This document shows, in pieces, positions 9,966-20,300 of a stretch of DNA of 37,498 bases (positions are counted from its first letter, which is position 1; each line of letters begins with the position of its first letter). Location: assembly GCA_002212985.1 (NCBI GenBank), contig NBMY01000047.1, positions 1-37,498 of the forward strand. Direction: 5' to 3'. Both the position numbers and the translations under genes were made by a program. Origin of the DNA: Sphingobacteriales bacterium TSM_CSS (lineage in GTDB: Bacteria > Bacteroidota > Bacteroidia > Chitinophagales > UBA2359). The notes below the pieces were generated by a model that did not search any database, was not told the origin of the DNA, and saw nothing but the letters and a program-made list of their open reading frames with translations.

Positions 9966-10910
9966 TTAGTTAATGCTACGTAAAACCCATTTTTGTTGCA
10001 TCATATTATATGAAAACACATACAGTGTTTCGGGTTTTTCGGTAGGCGCAGTCAGGTTGTAGTAGAACTCCAGTCCATATACCTGCAAATCGCCGTTGGC
10101 TAATGGTTTAATCCTTCGAACCCGGTCGTCTCCTCGTGGTCCAAGTCCTTCAAGAGAGAATTCGAGGCGCGGTTGCCCTGCAAAATTTCCGTTGCTGTCT
10201 AAGGCTAAAGAAAATACTTCGCCGGTACGGGCTTTTCCAAAAAATAATCTTTTTTCTCCTGTAGAACGGGCAATTGCCAACCCGAAGGGGTCTATATTTT
10301 GGAATTCGTCTAAAATTTGTTTGGTTTGGATGTCTATATGCACAATTTTTCCGATTTCTTTTTGTTCATCGGAACCAAAAACAGAAGAGGCATAAAGAGA
10401 GTGGTTATCGCAATCGTAAAAAATTCCTATTAATCCAAAAGGATTTTGCACGTTGTAGTTGTTGTTTGGTGCGTTATGAGGCAGGTTGATAAAAGGCTTC
10501 ATTTCGGCATTTTTTGTATCTATGCGGTAAATGATATTTTGGCTTTCCTGGGGGTTGTATAAAACCGATACCATTGGTGAGGGGACGGCAAAAATATTTC
10601 CGTCATAATCAAGGGCAAAAGCGCCCAGGTAACCGGCATCATCCCATGAAGGATGTTGGTAAGTATTACCTCTTGCAGAGTTGGGGTCTGCGGGTGTTTG
10701 CAATTCTACCACAACCAGCCCCTTTTGCTTTTTTTCTGAGGTGCTTATGGCCGCCTTGGCGGGGTTAATACCGGGCAGGTTGTACATAAAAATTGGGTTG
10801 TTTTTGCAATCGGGCGGGTTTACCGGCACAGTTTGCCCGGCGCTGCTTTGTGCAAAACCAATGTTGTTGATATATAACAAGGCAAAAAATGCGGCTGACA
10901 AGATTTTCAT
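9966..10910 (-). CDS. Secreted protein of unknown function, propeller-like
   Basis: This encodes 314 residues starting MKILSAAFFALLYINNIGFAQ, a signal peptide cleaved probably after Q21. The mature part has repeated short beta-strand blocks of the kind found in beta-propellers: GAFALDYDGNIFAV, QNIIYRIDTKN, GLIGIFYDCDNHSLYAS, GKIVHIDIQTKQILDEF, FGLAIARSTGEKRLFFGK, GEVFSLALDSNGN, YVFSYNMMQQKW. This suggests a six- or seven-bladed propeller-like fold acting in the periplasm or outside the cell. No catalytic motif was recognised and there is no T9SS sorting domain. It is the last gene of an operon: its ATG lies 11 bp after the stop of the amine-oxidase-like lipoprotein gene, which in turn follows a di-haem peroxidase gene. 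A function tied to those partners is plausible but is only inferred from position. Confidence 0.85.
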   Translation of the reverse strand: MKILSAAFFALLYINNIGFAQSSAGQTVPVNPPDCKNNPIFMYNLPGINPAKAAISTSEKKQKGLVVVELQTPADPNSARGNTYQHPSWDDAGYLGAFALDYDGNIFAVPSPMVSVLYNPQESQNIIYRIDTKNAEMKPFINLPHNAPNNNYNVQNPFGLIGIFYDCDNHSLYASSVFGSDEQKEIGKIVHIDIQTKQILDEFQNIDPFGLAIARSTGEKRLFFGKARTGEVFSLALDSNGNFAGQPRLEFSLEGLGPRGDDRVRRIKPLANGDLQVYGLEFYYNLTAPTEKPETLYVFSYNMMQQKWVLRSIN

Positions 10911-10921
10911 AATATTTGTTT

Positions 10922-12679
10922 TTAGGGTTTAAATGGAATAAACATAGGCCCCGACATACATGGGTAGGTTTTAACCTTTACCACCCCGTCTTCAAGGTAT
11001 GATTGTGCCCAGCAATATTCTTTTCCGGGAGTATCATCATTTTTAATTTGGGGCACGTACCACAGTATAAACGGTTCATTTTCAAGCGGTTCTGGGTTTG
11101 GCTCAATAAATTTTTCGGGTCCTTGGCGGTAATCGGTGTTGCAGCAGGGTCCAATGGTAACGAGGTCGGCATCGCCTTCGTCTTTATCGGGGTGGTGTTT
11201 GCTAATATAGGTATAGGCGTTATCACCTCTGCTGCTGTCGTTAAATTGCCCGTTGTTAGCTACCATATAGTAGCCGCTTTGGTTTCCGTTGTCAATTTTA
11301 TATTGGTACCCTTCGGGGGTATAGGAGGTTTGTATGTTTTGCAGTTGCCATTGTTCTTTTTTCCAGGGGTTCCATTGGTTGTTGCTCCACTCATAAAAAT
11401 TGGTAAGGTTTGGAGCAAAGGCAATACGGGTTACAGGGCGGTAAGTTCCGTCGTTACCGCAACCTCTGCCGAGGCTTCCTACCGATACGCGAAAACGCCC
11501 GTCGTCGTAAAATTCGTAGCGTTGCAGGTAATTATAGTTGCAGGGTGCGGGCCAACCTTCGCTAAAATAGTTTTGTTCCAGCGCAAAGCCGGTGGTTTTA
11601 CCATTTTCTTCAATAGGTTTAACTTCGGGCGGGGTAATAGCCACTACGGCAGCTTGGCTAAACATGGGGCAGCCAATGGCATCGGAATACCCAAAGCCAT
11701 CGGAATTTGAGTAGTTTACATGAAAATCAACCAGTTTAGCACTTTGTAAAACGAGGCGGTTTTTGTAGTAAACGCTGCTAATTTTCATTCCATCGGAACT
11801 TGTGAGCATAAAATACATTTTCCAGTTGTTTTGCTGCAAGAGGGAATCTTTCCGGCAAAAGCACTCCATCATGTTGGCATTTTGATAGCGGCGCTCTGTT
11901 ACTGCCTGGCTGTTGCCCACATTGGTCCAACGCACGCCTACCAGTTTAAGGTCGGTTAAGTCAACTACTGCCCAAAGGGCTTTGTCATCTTTAATAAAGG
12001 TAGGAGCCACACACAGGTGTTGGCTGCGTTCGCAGCGGCTGCGGTTTAAGGCGGTTTTGGTGTTGGCCATTAAAGCGGCTTGCGGGGTGGGTTTAAAGCC
12101 GAGGGCATGTTCAACCTGAGTTGATTGAGTGGCAATATGCAAAGCAATTTCAATGAGTTTTGGCGGAATATCGGGTTGCATTTGCGCAAAATGGTTTACC
12201 CACACTATACCCGATGCGTTTACATCTACCACAGCAACGGTAGCCAAATTTAGCCCGAAATTATACATTTCCACCCTGTACAGGTTGCCAAAGTTGGAGG
12301 TGTTTAGGGGCAGGTCGCTTTGTCGGGCGGGGTAAACGCCAAAAATTTCGTTCAAAAACGGTTCATTATTTTGGCTGCGCATATATTGGGCAAAAGCATT
12401 ATTTTGCAGCGCTATATGTTGTGCAAATATTTGTTTTTCATCTACATTGTCTGTGAGCAAAATAACGGGTTTATTTTGCTTCAGAGCACCATCTATAAGT
12501 TTTTTTCTTTTTATGATTAGGCTGTCGCCGGGTGCTGCCTCAAGGGTTGTTTGGGTATAAACCGGTTGTTTTTCCTGAGCAGTTGCGGCTGTTTGCTTGT
12601 TGGCTGTGCAAGCTGCCAGGCAAGCAGTTAGGTAAAGTGCAAGAAACCAAAATTGTTTGGCATATATTTTACCTGTCAT
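10922..12679 (-). CDS. Lipoprotein resembling copper amine oxidase, copper ligands not found
   Basis: This encodes 585 residues from ATG 12679; an upstream in-frame ATG at 12712 would add 11 residues. The 12679 start gives a normal lipoprotein signal (MTGKIYAKQFWFLALYLTAC, LAAC; two lipobox options). Several blocks recall the copper amine oxidase fold (numbering from 12712): YRVEMYNF and VVDVNASGIV near 145-170; LWAVVDLTDLKLVGVRW near 246-262; DGMKISSVYYKNRLVLQSAKL near 307-327; DGFGYSDAIGCP near 338-349; CNYNYLQRYEFYDDGRFRVSVG at 391-412; FILWYVPQ near 548. In active enzymes the quinone-forming tyrosine sits in N-Y-[DE]-[YN]; here it would be Y393 in NYNY. The following HxH copper ligands and the late His are absent. 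It is therefore probably a non-canonical or non-catalytic relative. The assignment is by eye and moderately uncertain; that it is a secreted lipoprotein is firmer. It sits 53 bp (20 bp from 12712) after the MauG-like gene. Confidence 0.8.
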   Translation of the reverse strand: MTGKIYAKQFWFLALYLTACLAACTANKQTAATAQEKQPVYTQTTLEAAPGDSLIIKRKKLIDGALKQNKPVILLTDNVDEKQIFAQHIALQNNAFAQYMRSQNNEPFLNEIFGVYPARQSDLPLNTSNFGNLYRVEMYNFGLNLATVAVVDVNASGIVWVNHFAQMQPDIPPKLIEIALHIATQSTQVEHALGFKPTPQAALMANTKTALNRSRCERSQHLCVAPTFIKDDKALWAVVDLTDLKLVGVRWTNVGNSQAVTERRYQNANMMECFCRKDSLLQQNNWKMYFMLTSSDGMKISSVYYKNRLVLQSAKLVDFHVNYSNSDGFGYSDAIGCPMFSQAAVVAITPPEVKPIEENGKTTGFALEQNYFSEGWPAPCNYNYLQRYEFYDDGRFRVSVGSLGRGCGNDGTYRPVTRIAFAPNLTNFYEWSNNQWNPWKKEQWQLQNIQTSYTPEGYQYKIDNGNQSGYYMVANNGQFNDSSRGDNAYTYISKHHPDKDEGDADLVTIGPCCNTDYRQGPEKFIEPNPEPLENEPFILWYVPQIKNDDTPGKEYCWAQSYLEDGVVKVKTYPCMSGPMFIPFKP

Positions 12680-12732
12680 TAAAAAAAAGCGGTTAACAAA
12701 TACAGTAAACATGAGGGGGTTGTTTATAATGG

Positions 12733-13800
12733 TTAAAATTGAAACGGGTTGGCATATTGGGGGTTAATGAGCAATGAACTGTCGTTAAGGCTCATGAGAA
12801 AATTAATTAAATCGGTTTTTTCTTCCAAAGTAAGGTTAAGGGGTTGAATATCGGGATTTTTCTTGGGGTTTTTCCTGCCATCGCCCGAAAAAAGCGTTCC
12901 GGTCCAATGTCGGCCTCCTCTGTTGTAAATTTCAATTACCTCTTTCAATGATTGGGCGCTGCCGTCATGAAAGTAAGGAGCGGTAAAAGCCAGGTTTCGC
13001 AGTGTTGGGGTTCTGAATTTTCCCATGTCGGTGCTGCTATTTGTATGGGCAATCAGCCCTTGGTCATGTGCCGGGTATGCGCCTAAAGTATCGGTATTAT
13101 ATAGCCCTACATTGGCAAAATTACCGGTGGCACCTTCTTTGTCGGGGTTTTGGTTAAAGTTGGGTCCGGCATGGCAGTTAAAGCAACGCAACCTGTCTGA
13201 GATAAACAGCAGTCGTCCTCTTTCGGCGCTTTCGGTTAATTGGTCCTTATCAAATGGTGAGTTGAAAGATTCTATGCTGTTGCAAAAAGCGGCCAGAGCC
13301 GTTATTAAATTTTGCATGTTAAAGCTGTTTTGCCCAAACGCATTTTGAAACAATACCGGGTAAAGGGTATCTGTTTGCATGCGGGTTATAATTTGAGGCT
13401 CTATACCGGCCAGCCCCATTTCGGGCGGGTTATTGCTAAACAAGGGCAGCAGCAGTTGTTGCTCAAGGGTTTCGAGGGAGGCATTGTCCCAGGTGTATGA
13501 GCGGTAATAAGGCAGGTTAAACAATGGCGGGCTGTTGTGTTTTAGCACATCGGCATACAAGCCCAAACTGCGGCGGTAGCCATCGGTAAAGGCAAAGCGT
13601 TGGTCGTGGCAGGTTGCACAAGATTTTCCTCCGGTTGCCGAAATCCGGTTATCATAAAAAAGATGGCGCCCCAGTTCAATAACTGCTTGCTCCTGCCCGG
13701 GAGCAAGCTGCCCGTTTTTTGAACGAAAAGCATTTAGTGCCATTAACACAGTGGCTGCAAACAAAAGCAGAACTATTTTATGGCATTTGCTTAATTTCAT
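12733..13800 (-). CDS. Di-haem cytochrome c peroxidase / MauG family protein
   Basis: This encodes 355 residues, the usual length for the bacterial di-haem peroxidase/MauG family. An N-terminal hydrophobic segment (residues about 8-24) is a signal peptide or anchor. Two haem c attachment sites are visible: CATCH at 61-65 and CFNCH at 206-210. Other family marks are LGRHLFYDNRIS near 43-54, a Trp in YTWDNASLETLEQQ (W104) at the position of the Trp that bridges the haems, and RTPTLRNLAFTAPYFHDG near 263-280. Classical members reduce hydrogen peroxide in the periplasm with electrons from small cytochromes; MauG members instead oxidise a residue in a partner protein to build a quinone cofactor. 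The sequence alone does not settle which. It is the first gene of a tight three-gene operon and is followed by an amine-oxidase-like lipoprotein, which makes a protein-modifying role worth considering. Confidence 0.92.
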   Translation of the reverse strand: MKLSKCHKIVLLLFAATVLMALNAFRSKNGQLAPGQEQAVIELGRHLFYDNRISATGGKSCATCHDQRFAFTDGYRRSLGLYADVLKHNSPPLFNLPYYRSYTWDNASLETLEQQLLLPLFSNNPPEMGLAGIEPQIITRMQTDTLYPVLFQNAFGQNSFNMQNLITALAAFCNSIESFNSPFDKDQLTESAERGRLLFISDRLRCFNCHAGPNFNQNPDKEGATGNFANVGLYNTDTLGAYPAHDQGLIAHTNSSTDMGKFRTPTLRNLAFTAPYFHDGSAQSLKEVIEIYNRGGRHWTGTLFSGDGRKNPKKNPDIQPLNLTLEEKTDLINFLMSLNDSSLLINPQYANPFQF

Positions 13801-14250
13801 ATTTTAATTAATGTTCTTTTTGCGCTTACAAATAAATAAATAACCTGTTTTTGATGGGTTTTGTTTCATTATTAGCCATACAGGCGGTTGGCAATGGCGT
13901 GCTACTGTATTGTGTAATTTACAACCCGCCGCTAAACGGGCAATTAAATAGCACATTTCTACCAAGAGTAATTTTTCACCTCTTTTTTTACAAAACAAAA
14001 ACATTTTTTTTACGGCAAAAAGAAAGAATGGATGCCTGCTTTTTGCAAATTTTCAGTACATTTTCAACATCTGCAACAGGTAAATGCTACTGCGCATACT
14101 TTGGCGTTGAAAGGTGAGTAATGATGCGGTAATGAGTAGTTATGCTACTGTTTTTAAAACAACCTCATGCCGGCACAGGTTCTATAATTTGGGGTTAGTT
14201 GTAGAACTTAGCCATAAATAGAATTACTTTAAACCAAGATGCTTACAAAA
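13801..14250. other. Intergenic region upstream of the MauG-like operon
   Basis: About 450 bp between the terminator of the giant 14321-21346 gene and the MauG-like gene. It must carry the operon promoter, but I could not find a convincing paired -33 TTTG / -7 TAnnTTTG on the minus strand. The short frames here look fortuitous. Confidence 0.5.
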
Positions 14251-14290
14251 AGCAAATGCCGCCCCTGCTATTTAAGGCAGAAGCGGCATT
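14251..14290 (-). terminator. Hairpin terminator of the giant surface protein gene
   Basis: AATGCCGC at 14255-14262 pairs with GCGGCATT at 14283-14290. An inner CTGC/GCAG stem follows across a short mismatch, closed by an 8-nt loop. On the minus strand the hairpin is followed by a T-rich run (TTTGCTTTTTG). It lies 31 bp after the stop at 14321, as expected for an intrinsic terminator. Confidence 0.65.
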
Positions 14291-14320
14291 GCCACAAAGC
14301 ATTCAATAACCCGAAAAAGT

Positions 14321-17300
14321 TTATCTGGTTACAACAAATTTAGTACGCTGACGAACTTCGCTGCCGGTTATTTCAATGAAATAGTAACCCGAATGGAGGT
14401 TGCTTACATCAATGGCGGTACCATTAAAACCAATTTGTATAAAGAGGTTTTGCTGCATTACCAACCTGCCGGCAATATCAAATACCTGCAATAGGGCATC
14501 GGTTTGCTCCATCATTGAATCAAACTGAACGTTTAACACGGTTGAAGCCGGTACGGGCATAACTTTAATGTCTGAAATACCTTCATCGGCCAACATTTCG
14601 CCGGTTTTACCCTGGCAAGTGTTGCGTTTGTAAACCGAATTTCCATACATATAATCGGTACAACCGGCTCTGCGAACTCCACGGCGGTAGTAGGTAGATT
14701 GGGTAATAACCGGCGGATCGTAAGAAATGCTGTTGGCGCCGGCAATAGTAGTCCAGGTCCAGTTATCGAGGCTTGACTGCCACATGTATTCCAATGTGCC
14801 GTTTCCGCCAACCGGAGCAATTGTTTCTACTAATGCTTCGGGGTCAAACGGAGCACATTTAGCTTCATAGTAACCAATTTGTCCGGCATCGGTTACATTG
14901 TTGCAGGTACCGCCGCAGGTAGTTGTTTCTACAAATATCCATTCGGTTTCTCCGTAATAAACGGTACAGGAAGAGCTGTTTGGGGCTGCACAACGGCGGA
15001 ACCAGGATTTGGAGGTTACGCTACCGGCAGGAGCATCGTAGGTGGCACCGGTTGCGCCGGCAATAGCGGTAGCAAGCGAGGTACTTGCGGGAGCAGTAGC
15101 ACCAACATACTTAAACCACTGGTATTTTACCCCACCGGCAAAGGTAGTGGTTGCAGGCGAAATGCTTACAAAAGCTGCGGGGTCGCCGCTGGTGCAAATA
15201 GTTTGGCTGTAGCCTATTGAACCGCCGGTAATATCGGTACAGTTTGTGGTACAAGTGGTTACATCTACATAAATCCATTCGGTTTCGGCGGGGTAGGTAG
15301 TACAAGAAGCATCATTTACCGCTGCACAACGGCGGAACCATTTTTTAGCGGTTACACTGCCTGCGGGCGGGTCGTAGCTAGCTGCGGTAGCACCTGCAAC
15401 CAAGGTGGCATCGTTCATAGATACGGGCGGGTTAGCACCTACATAGCACATCCATACATATTTTACGCCGCCTGCATAAGAAGTGGTTGCCGGGCTAAGG
15501 CTGGTAATAGCTGCCGGGTCGCCGCCGCTGCAAATGGTTTGGTTGCTGCCTATAGCGCCACCGGTAATATCGTTACAATCAACACTGGGCACCACAGTTT
15601 TAATAACCACGTTAGAATTAACCCAAATAGTACAGTTGGCTCTTCTTATACAACGGCGGTATTGTGTGGTTTGGGTAATAACACCCGGGTTGTAAGTCAT
15701 GCCGGTAGCACCACTAATATCGGTCCAGGTGGTACCGTTGGTGCTTTGCTGCCATTTATACTCAAAAGTGCCCGAACCACCCGAAGGCATTACGGTTTCT
15801 ACCATATTGGCCGGGTCAAAGGGCGAAACGCCACTTTCATCGTAACCAATATTGCCGGCAAAAGTTACGTTATCGCAGGTAGTACTGCACGGGCCCGTTA
15901 CCTCTTTCAATACAGAGTTAGTGTACTGAAAAGCGGTACAACCCAAGCGGCGCACACCCCGACGATAGAAAGTAGAAGCAGTAACCGGCCCGGGGTCATA
16001 AGAAGAGGCCGTAGCGCCGCTAATATTGGTCCATAGCCAGTTGTTGGCGCTTGATTGCCATACATACTCAAGAGCACCGCTTCCACCTGTAGGCGCTGCA
16101 ATTTCAATAATTTCCGATGGGTCGAGCGGCGCACAGCCCGATTGGTAGTAGCCAATGCTGCCCGGATTGGTAACATTGTCGCAAGTAGAAGTGCTGTCAT
16201 TATCCAAAATGGTAACCACGCCTTGCCCATCTTGAATGGTGGCGCCGGTTGGGCTGCTCAGGTTTACCAGAAATGTTTCGGTAGGTTCGGCTGTTGTATC
16301 ATCAATAATAGGAACCGAAATGTTAACACAAGTTTGACCTGCCGGAATTGTGGCCGATGCAGTGGTAGTTGTGTAATCTGCCCCCGATGTAGCGCTGCCG
16401 TTTACCGTTGTGTAGGTAAAAGTAATGCCCGATACGCTTGTTTCCGATGCACAAACCTGTAAAATAGCGGTGCCGGCATTTTCAATTACGGTAACATCAT
16501 TAATATTTAACTTAGGCAGCGTTGCAGCAGTAACTGTTTTAACAACCACGTTAGAATTAAGCCATACTGTGCAATTGCTTCTTTTTACACAACGGCGGTA
16601 TTGCGTGGTTTGGGTAATAACACCCGGGTCATAGGTCATGCCGGTAGCACCGCTAATATCGGTCCAGGTGGTACCGTTGGTGCTTTGTTGCCATTTATAC
16701 TCCAACGTACCCGAACCGCCCGAAGCAGCAGCAGTTTGCACAATATTGGAAGGATCAAAGGGCGAAACACCGCTTTCGTCATAACCAATGCCTCCGGCAA
16801 AAGTTACGTTATCGCAAGTTACCACATCGTTATCTAAAATGGTAACTACGCCCTGCGGGTCGGCTATGGTAGCGTTGGTGGGGTTGGTAAGGTTTACCGT
16901 AAAGGTTTCGGTAGGTTCGTTTATGTTGTCGTTTATAATAGGTATGGTAATGGTAACACATGTTTGTCCGGCGGGTATGGTTGCTACTGCCATGGTGGCG
17001 GTGTAATCGCTGCCGGCATTGGCTGTACCGTTTGAGGTGGTATAGGTTACCGTAATAGCCGACGAAGATATTACCGAAGTACAGATTTGCAACGTAGCCG
17101 TGGGGTTAACGCCTTCGGTAACGGTAATGTCGTTAATGGTAAGGGTAGGTTGCGGGGCAACATCGTTATCTAAAATGGTAACTACGCCCTGCGGGTCGGC
17201 TATGGTAGCGTTGGTGGGGTTGGTAAGGTTTACCGTAAAGGTTTCGGTAGGTTCGTTTATGTTATCGTCTATAATAGGTATGGTAACGTTTACACACGTT

Positions 17301-20300
17301 TGTCCGGCGGGTATGGTTGCTACTGCCATGGTGGCGGTGTAATCGCTGCCGGCATTGGCTGTACCGTTTGAGGTGGTATAGGTTACCGTAATAGCCGACG
17401 AAGATATTACCGAAGTACAGATTTGCAACGTAGCCGTGGGGTTAACCCCTTCGGTAACGGTAATGTCGTTAATGGTAAGGGTAGGTTGCGGGGCAACATC
17501 GTTATCTAAAATGGTAACTACGCCCTGCGGGTCGGCTATGGTAGCGTTGTTGGGGTTGGTAAGGTTTACCGTAAAGGTTTCGGTAGGTTCGTTTATGTTA
17601 TCGTCTATAATAGGTATGGTAACGTTTACACACGTTTGTCCGGCAGGAATGGTAGCCGTTCCGCTGGTAGTGGTATAATCGCTGCCGGCAATAGCGCTAC
17701 TGTTGCTGGTAACATATTGTACGGTAATAGGTGAACCACTTACACCGGATGTGCATATTTGCAGCGTGGCAGTACCTGCGTTTTCGTTTACCGTAATATC
17801 ATTAATGGTTAAGGTGGGTATTACGTTTGAGCAGGGTCCGGGCGAGGTTACTATTGTATTGGCTGCACAAGCAGGATTGGCAGTATCATTTACGTTTATG
17901 GTAATGTCTAAACCGTTGGGGAAGTAAAGCGGCGGCACAGATGGCCCGCCGGTGAACGGCCCTGCCGGGAATGGCCCCATAGGAACAGGTGTGTTGTACA
18001 GAGTAGGACCAAATTGGTAAACGCCCAAAGCTGCATTGTTGAACGAGCCCGACCATGTTGAACCTGTGCCTGCACCGGTAACGGTTAAAACAAAGGTGTA
18101 TGTATCGTCATTGGGGTTAGATGGCGTACCATTGTTGTTGCAGGCTTTACCAGTTATCTGAATACTAACCAAGCATGGCGGTGTATCCGTATCCAAAATA
18201 GTAACTACGCCCTGCGGGTCGGCTATGGTAGCGTTGTTGGGGTTGGTAAGGTTTACCGTAAAGGTTTCGGTAGGTTCGTTAATGTTGTCATCTATAATAG
18301 GTATGGTAACGTTTACACACGTTTGTCCGGCGGGTATGGTTGCTACTGCCATGGTGGCGGTGTAATCGCTGCCGGCATTGGCTGTACCGTTTGAGGTGGT
18401 ATAGGTTACCGTAATAGCCGACGAAGATATTACCGAAGTACAGATTTGCAACGTAGCCGTGGGGTTAACGCCTTCGGTAACGGTAATGTCGTTAATGGTA
18501 AGGGTAGGTTGGGCGCAAGTTGTTACAGTTATAACGGTTGAAGAAGTAGCCATACAGCCTTGTGCATTGGTAACCGAAACTGTATAGGTAGTTAGAGTGG
18601 TAGGATAAGCAATCGGGTTTGCAGCATATGCATTGCTTAAGCTGTTGGCGGGGCTCCAAACATAAGTTACATTTGAAGATGTACTGGTTGGGTTTCCGCC
18701 AATTTGAATGCTTTGCCCGCTGCAAACGGTTTGGTTTCCGCCGGCATTGGCAGTTGGGTTCAATGCAACGTTAACCACAACTGTAACCTGATCTGTACGA
18801 ACACAACCGTTTAAGGTAGTGGTTAGTGTGTAAGTGGTAGTAACAGGGGGGCTTGCAATAGGATTGGCAACGGTGTTGCTGTTTAAGTAGGTGTTGGGTG
18901 TCCATGTAAAAGTTGCGCCACCCGGGCCGGCGGGGCTGCCGCCAATTTGAGTGTACCCGCCCTGGCAAATTTCTTTATCGGGTCCGGCATTGGCAAATAC
19001 TTCGGGAGTAACCGAAACGCTTTTGGTGTAAGAAGCAGTACATCCATTTTTACTTACAGTAAGGGTAACGGTTTGGGTTGTTCCTACCGCGGCAGTACCA
19101 AATTGTGTAGTAGCACTGGTTCCGGTTGCAGTTTGCGGAGTTGCGGTGGTGCCAAAGTTCCAGGTATAGGTACAGGAAGCATCGGGATTTTGAGCTTGGA
19201 AAAGGGCACTTTCCAAAGCACAAATTGAATTGGGTCCTGTAATTCCCGATGAAATGGCAACTACATCTATGGAAACCCAATTGCTTTCGCCGTTGTAGGC
19301 AGTACAAGAAGCATCGTTTGGTGCTGCACATCGGCGGAACCATGTTTTAGCCGTTACACTGCCGGCCGGTGGGTCGTAAGAAGCACCGGTTGCACCGCTA
19401 ATGGTGGTAACACCGGATGCGGTACTACTTGAAGGAGCAGCAGCACCAACAAATTGTTTCCAGATGTATTTAACCCCTCCGCTGTAGGTAGAGGCGGCAT
19501 TGATAACACTGTTTATGGCAGTGGGGTCTGCTGTTGTGCTGCAAATGGTTTGGTTGCTGCCAATAGTTCCGCCGGTTATATCGTTGCAGTTAGGGCCGCA
19601 GTTGGCAACTGCTGATGCAGTTGTTGTACAACCATTGGCATCGGTAACGGTAACGGTGTAGGTTCCGTTTGCCACATTGCTCAAATTTTGAGTAGTTGCG
19701 CCATTGCTCCAAGCATAGGTGTAAGCTGGGCGTCCGCCCGATACGCTTAAGGTAATATTGCTGGTTGTTGCGGTGCAGGTGCTGTTGGCAGCAGCCGAAA
19801 TTGCAGCAACCGAAGTTAACCTGAAGTTAAAGTCTCCGATATTGCCGGTAGAACCGTTTACGGTAAACCAACCCGAAGCGCCAAAGAGTGTTTCTTGCAG
19901 GTTGGCACCATTGCCCATTTGGAACGGGTGCATATAAGTATTGATATTGAGCGTGGTTGAGCCACTTAAAGCAATAGTACCCGACATGCCCGAATAATAG
20001 CACCAACTGCCTCCGCCACTGTTAATACAAAGCGCGTAGTAAGGAACTCCGGTACAGGTTTTTCCGGTTAGGTTTACGTTTATGGTGGCTACAGTTCCGC
20101 TGCCGTTTGTGGCAGTACCTTGCAAAGTAGCAGTACCGTTGTTATACTCTGTTAAATAAACACTGTTAGCAACAAAACAGCCGCCGTTATTGGGCAGCAA
20201 CAACATATAAGAACCACAGCTTGTACCGCAGTTATCGTTGGTGCTTGTTACCTGATAGAGGTTGGTTATATTGCTGCAGGTATTTGTGCAGGAAGTAACA

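Noticed and set aside
11003..11710. A 235-codon frame antisense to the amine-oxidase-like gene
   Set aside because: The opposite strand carries a well-supported lipoprotein gene in an operon; the antisense frame has only low-complexity Val/Gly/Ile-rich sequence.
10922..12679. Calling the lipoprotein an active copper amine oxidase
   Set aside because: The copper-binding histidines cannot be found and the motif after the candidate tyrosine has Asn instead of Asp/Glu.
16825..17832. Regular direct repeats that might suggest a CRISPR array
   Set aside because: The units are 336 bp, coding and in frame, and encode Calx-beta domains; there are no short repeats with unique spacers.
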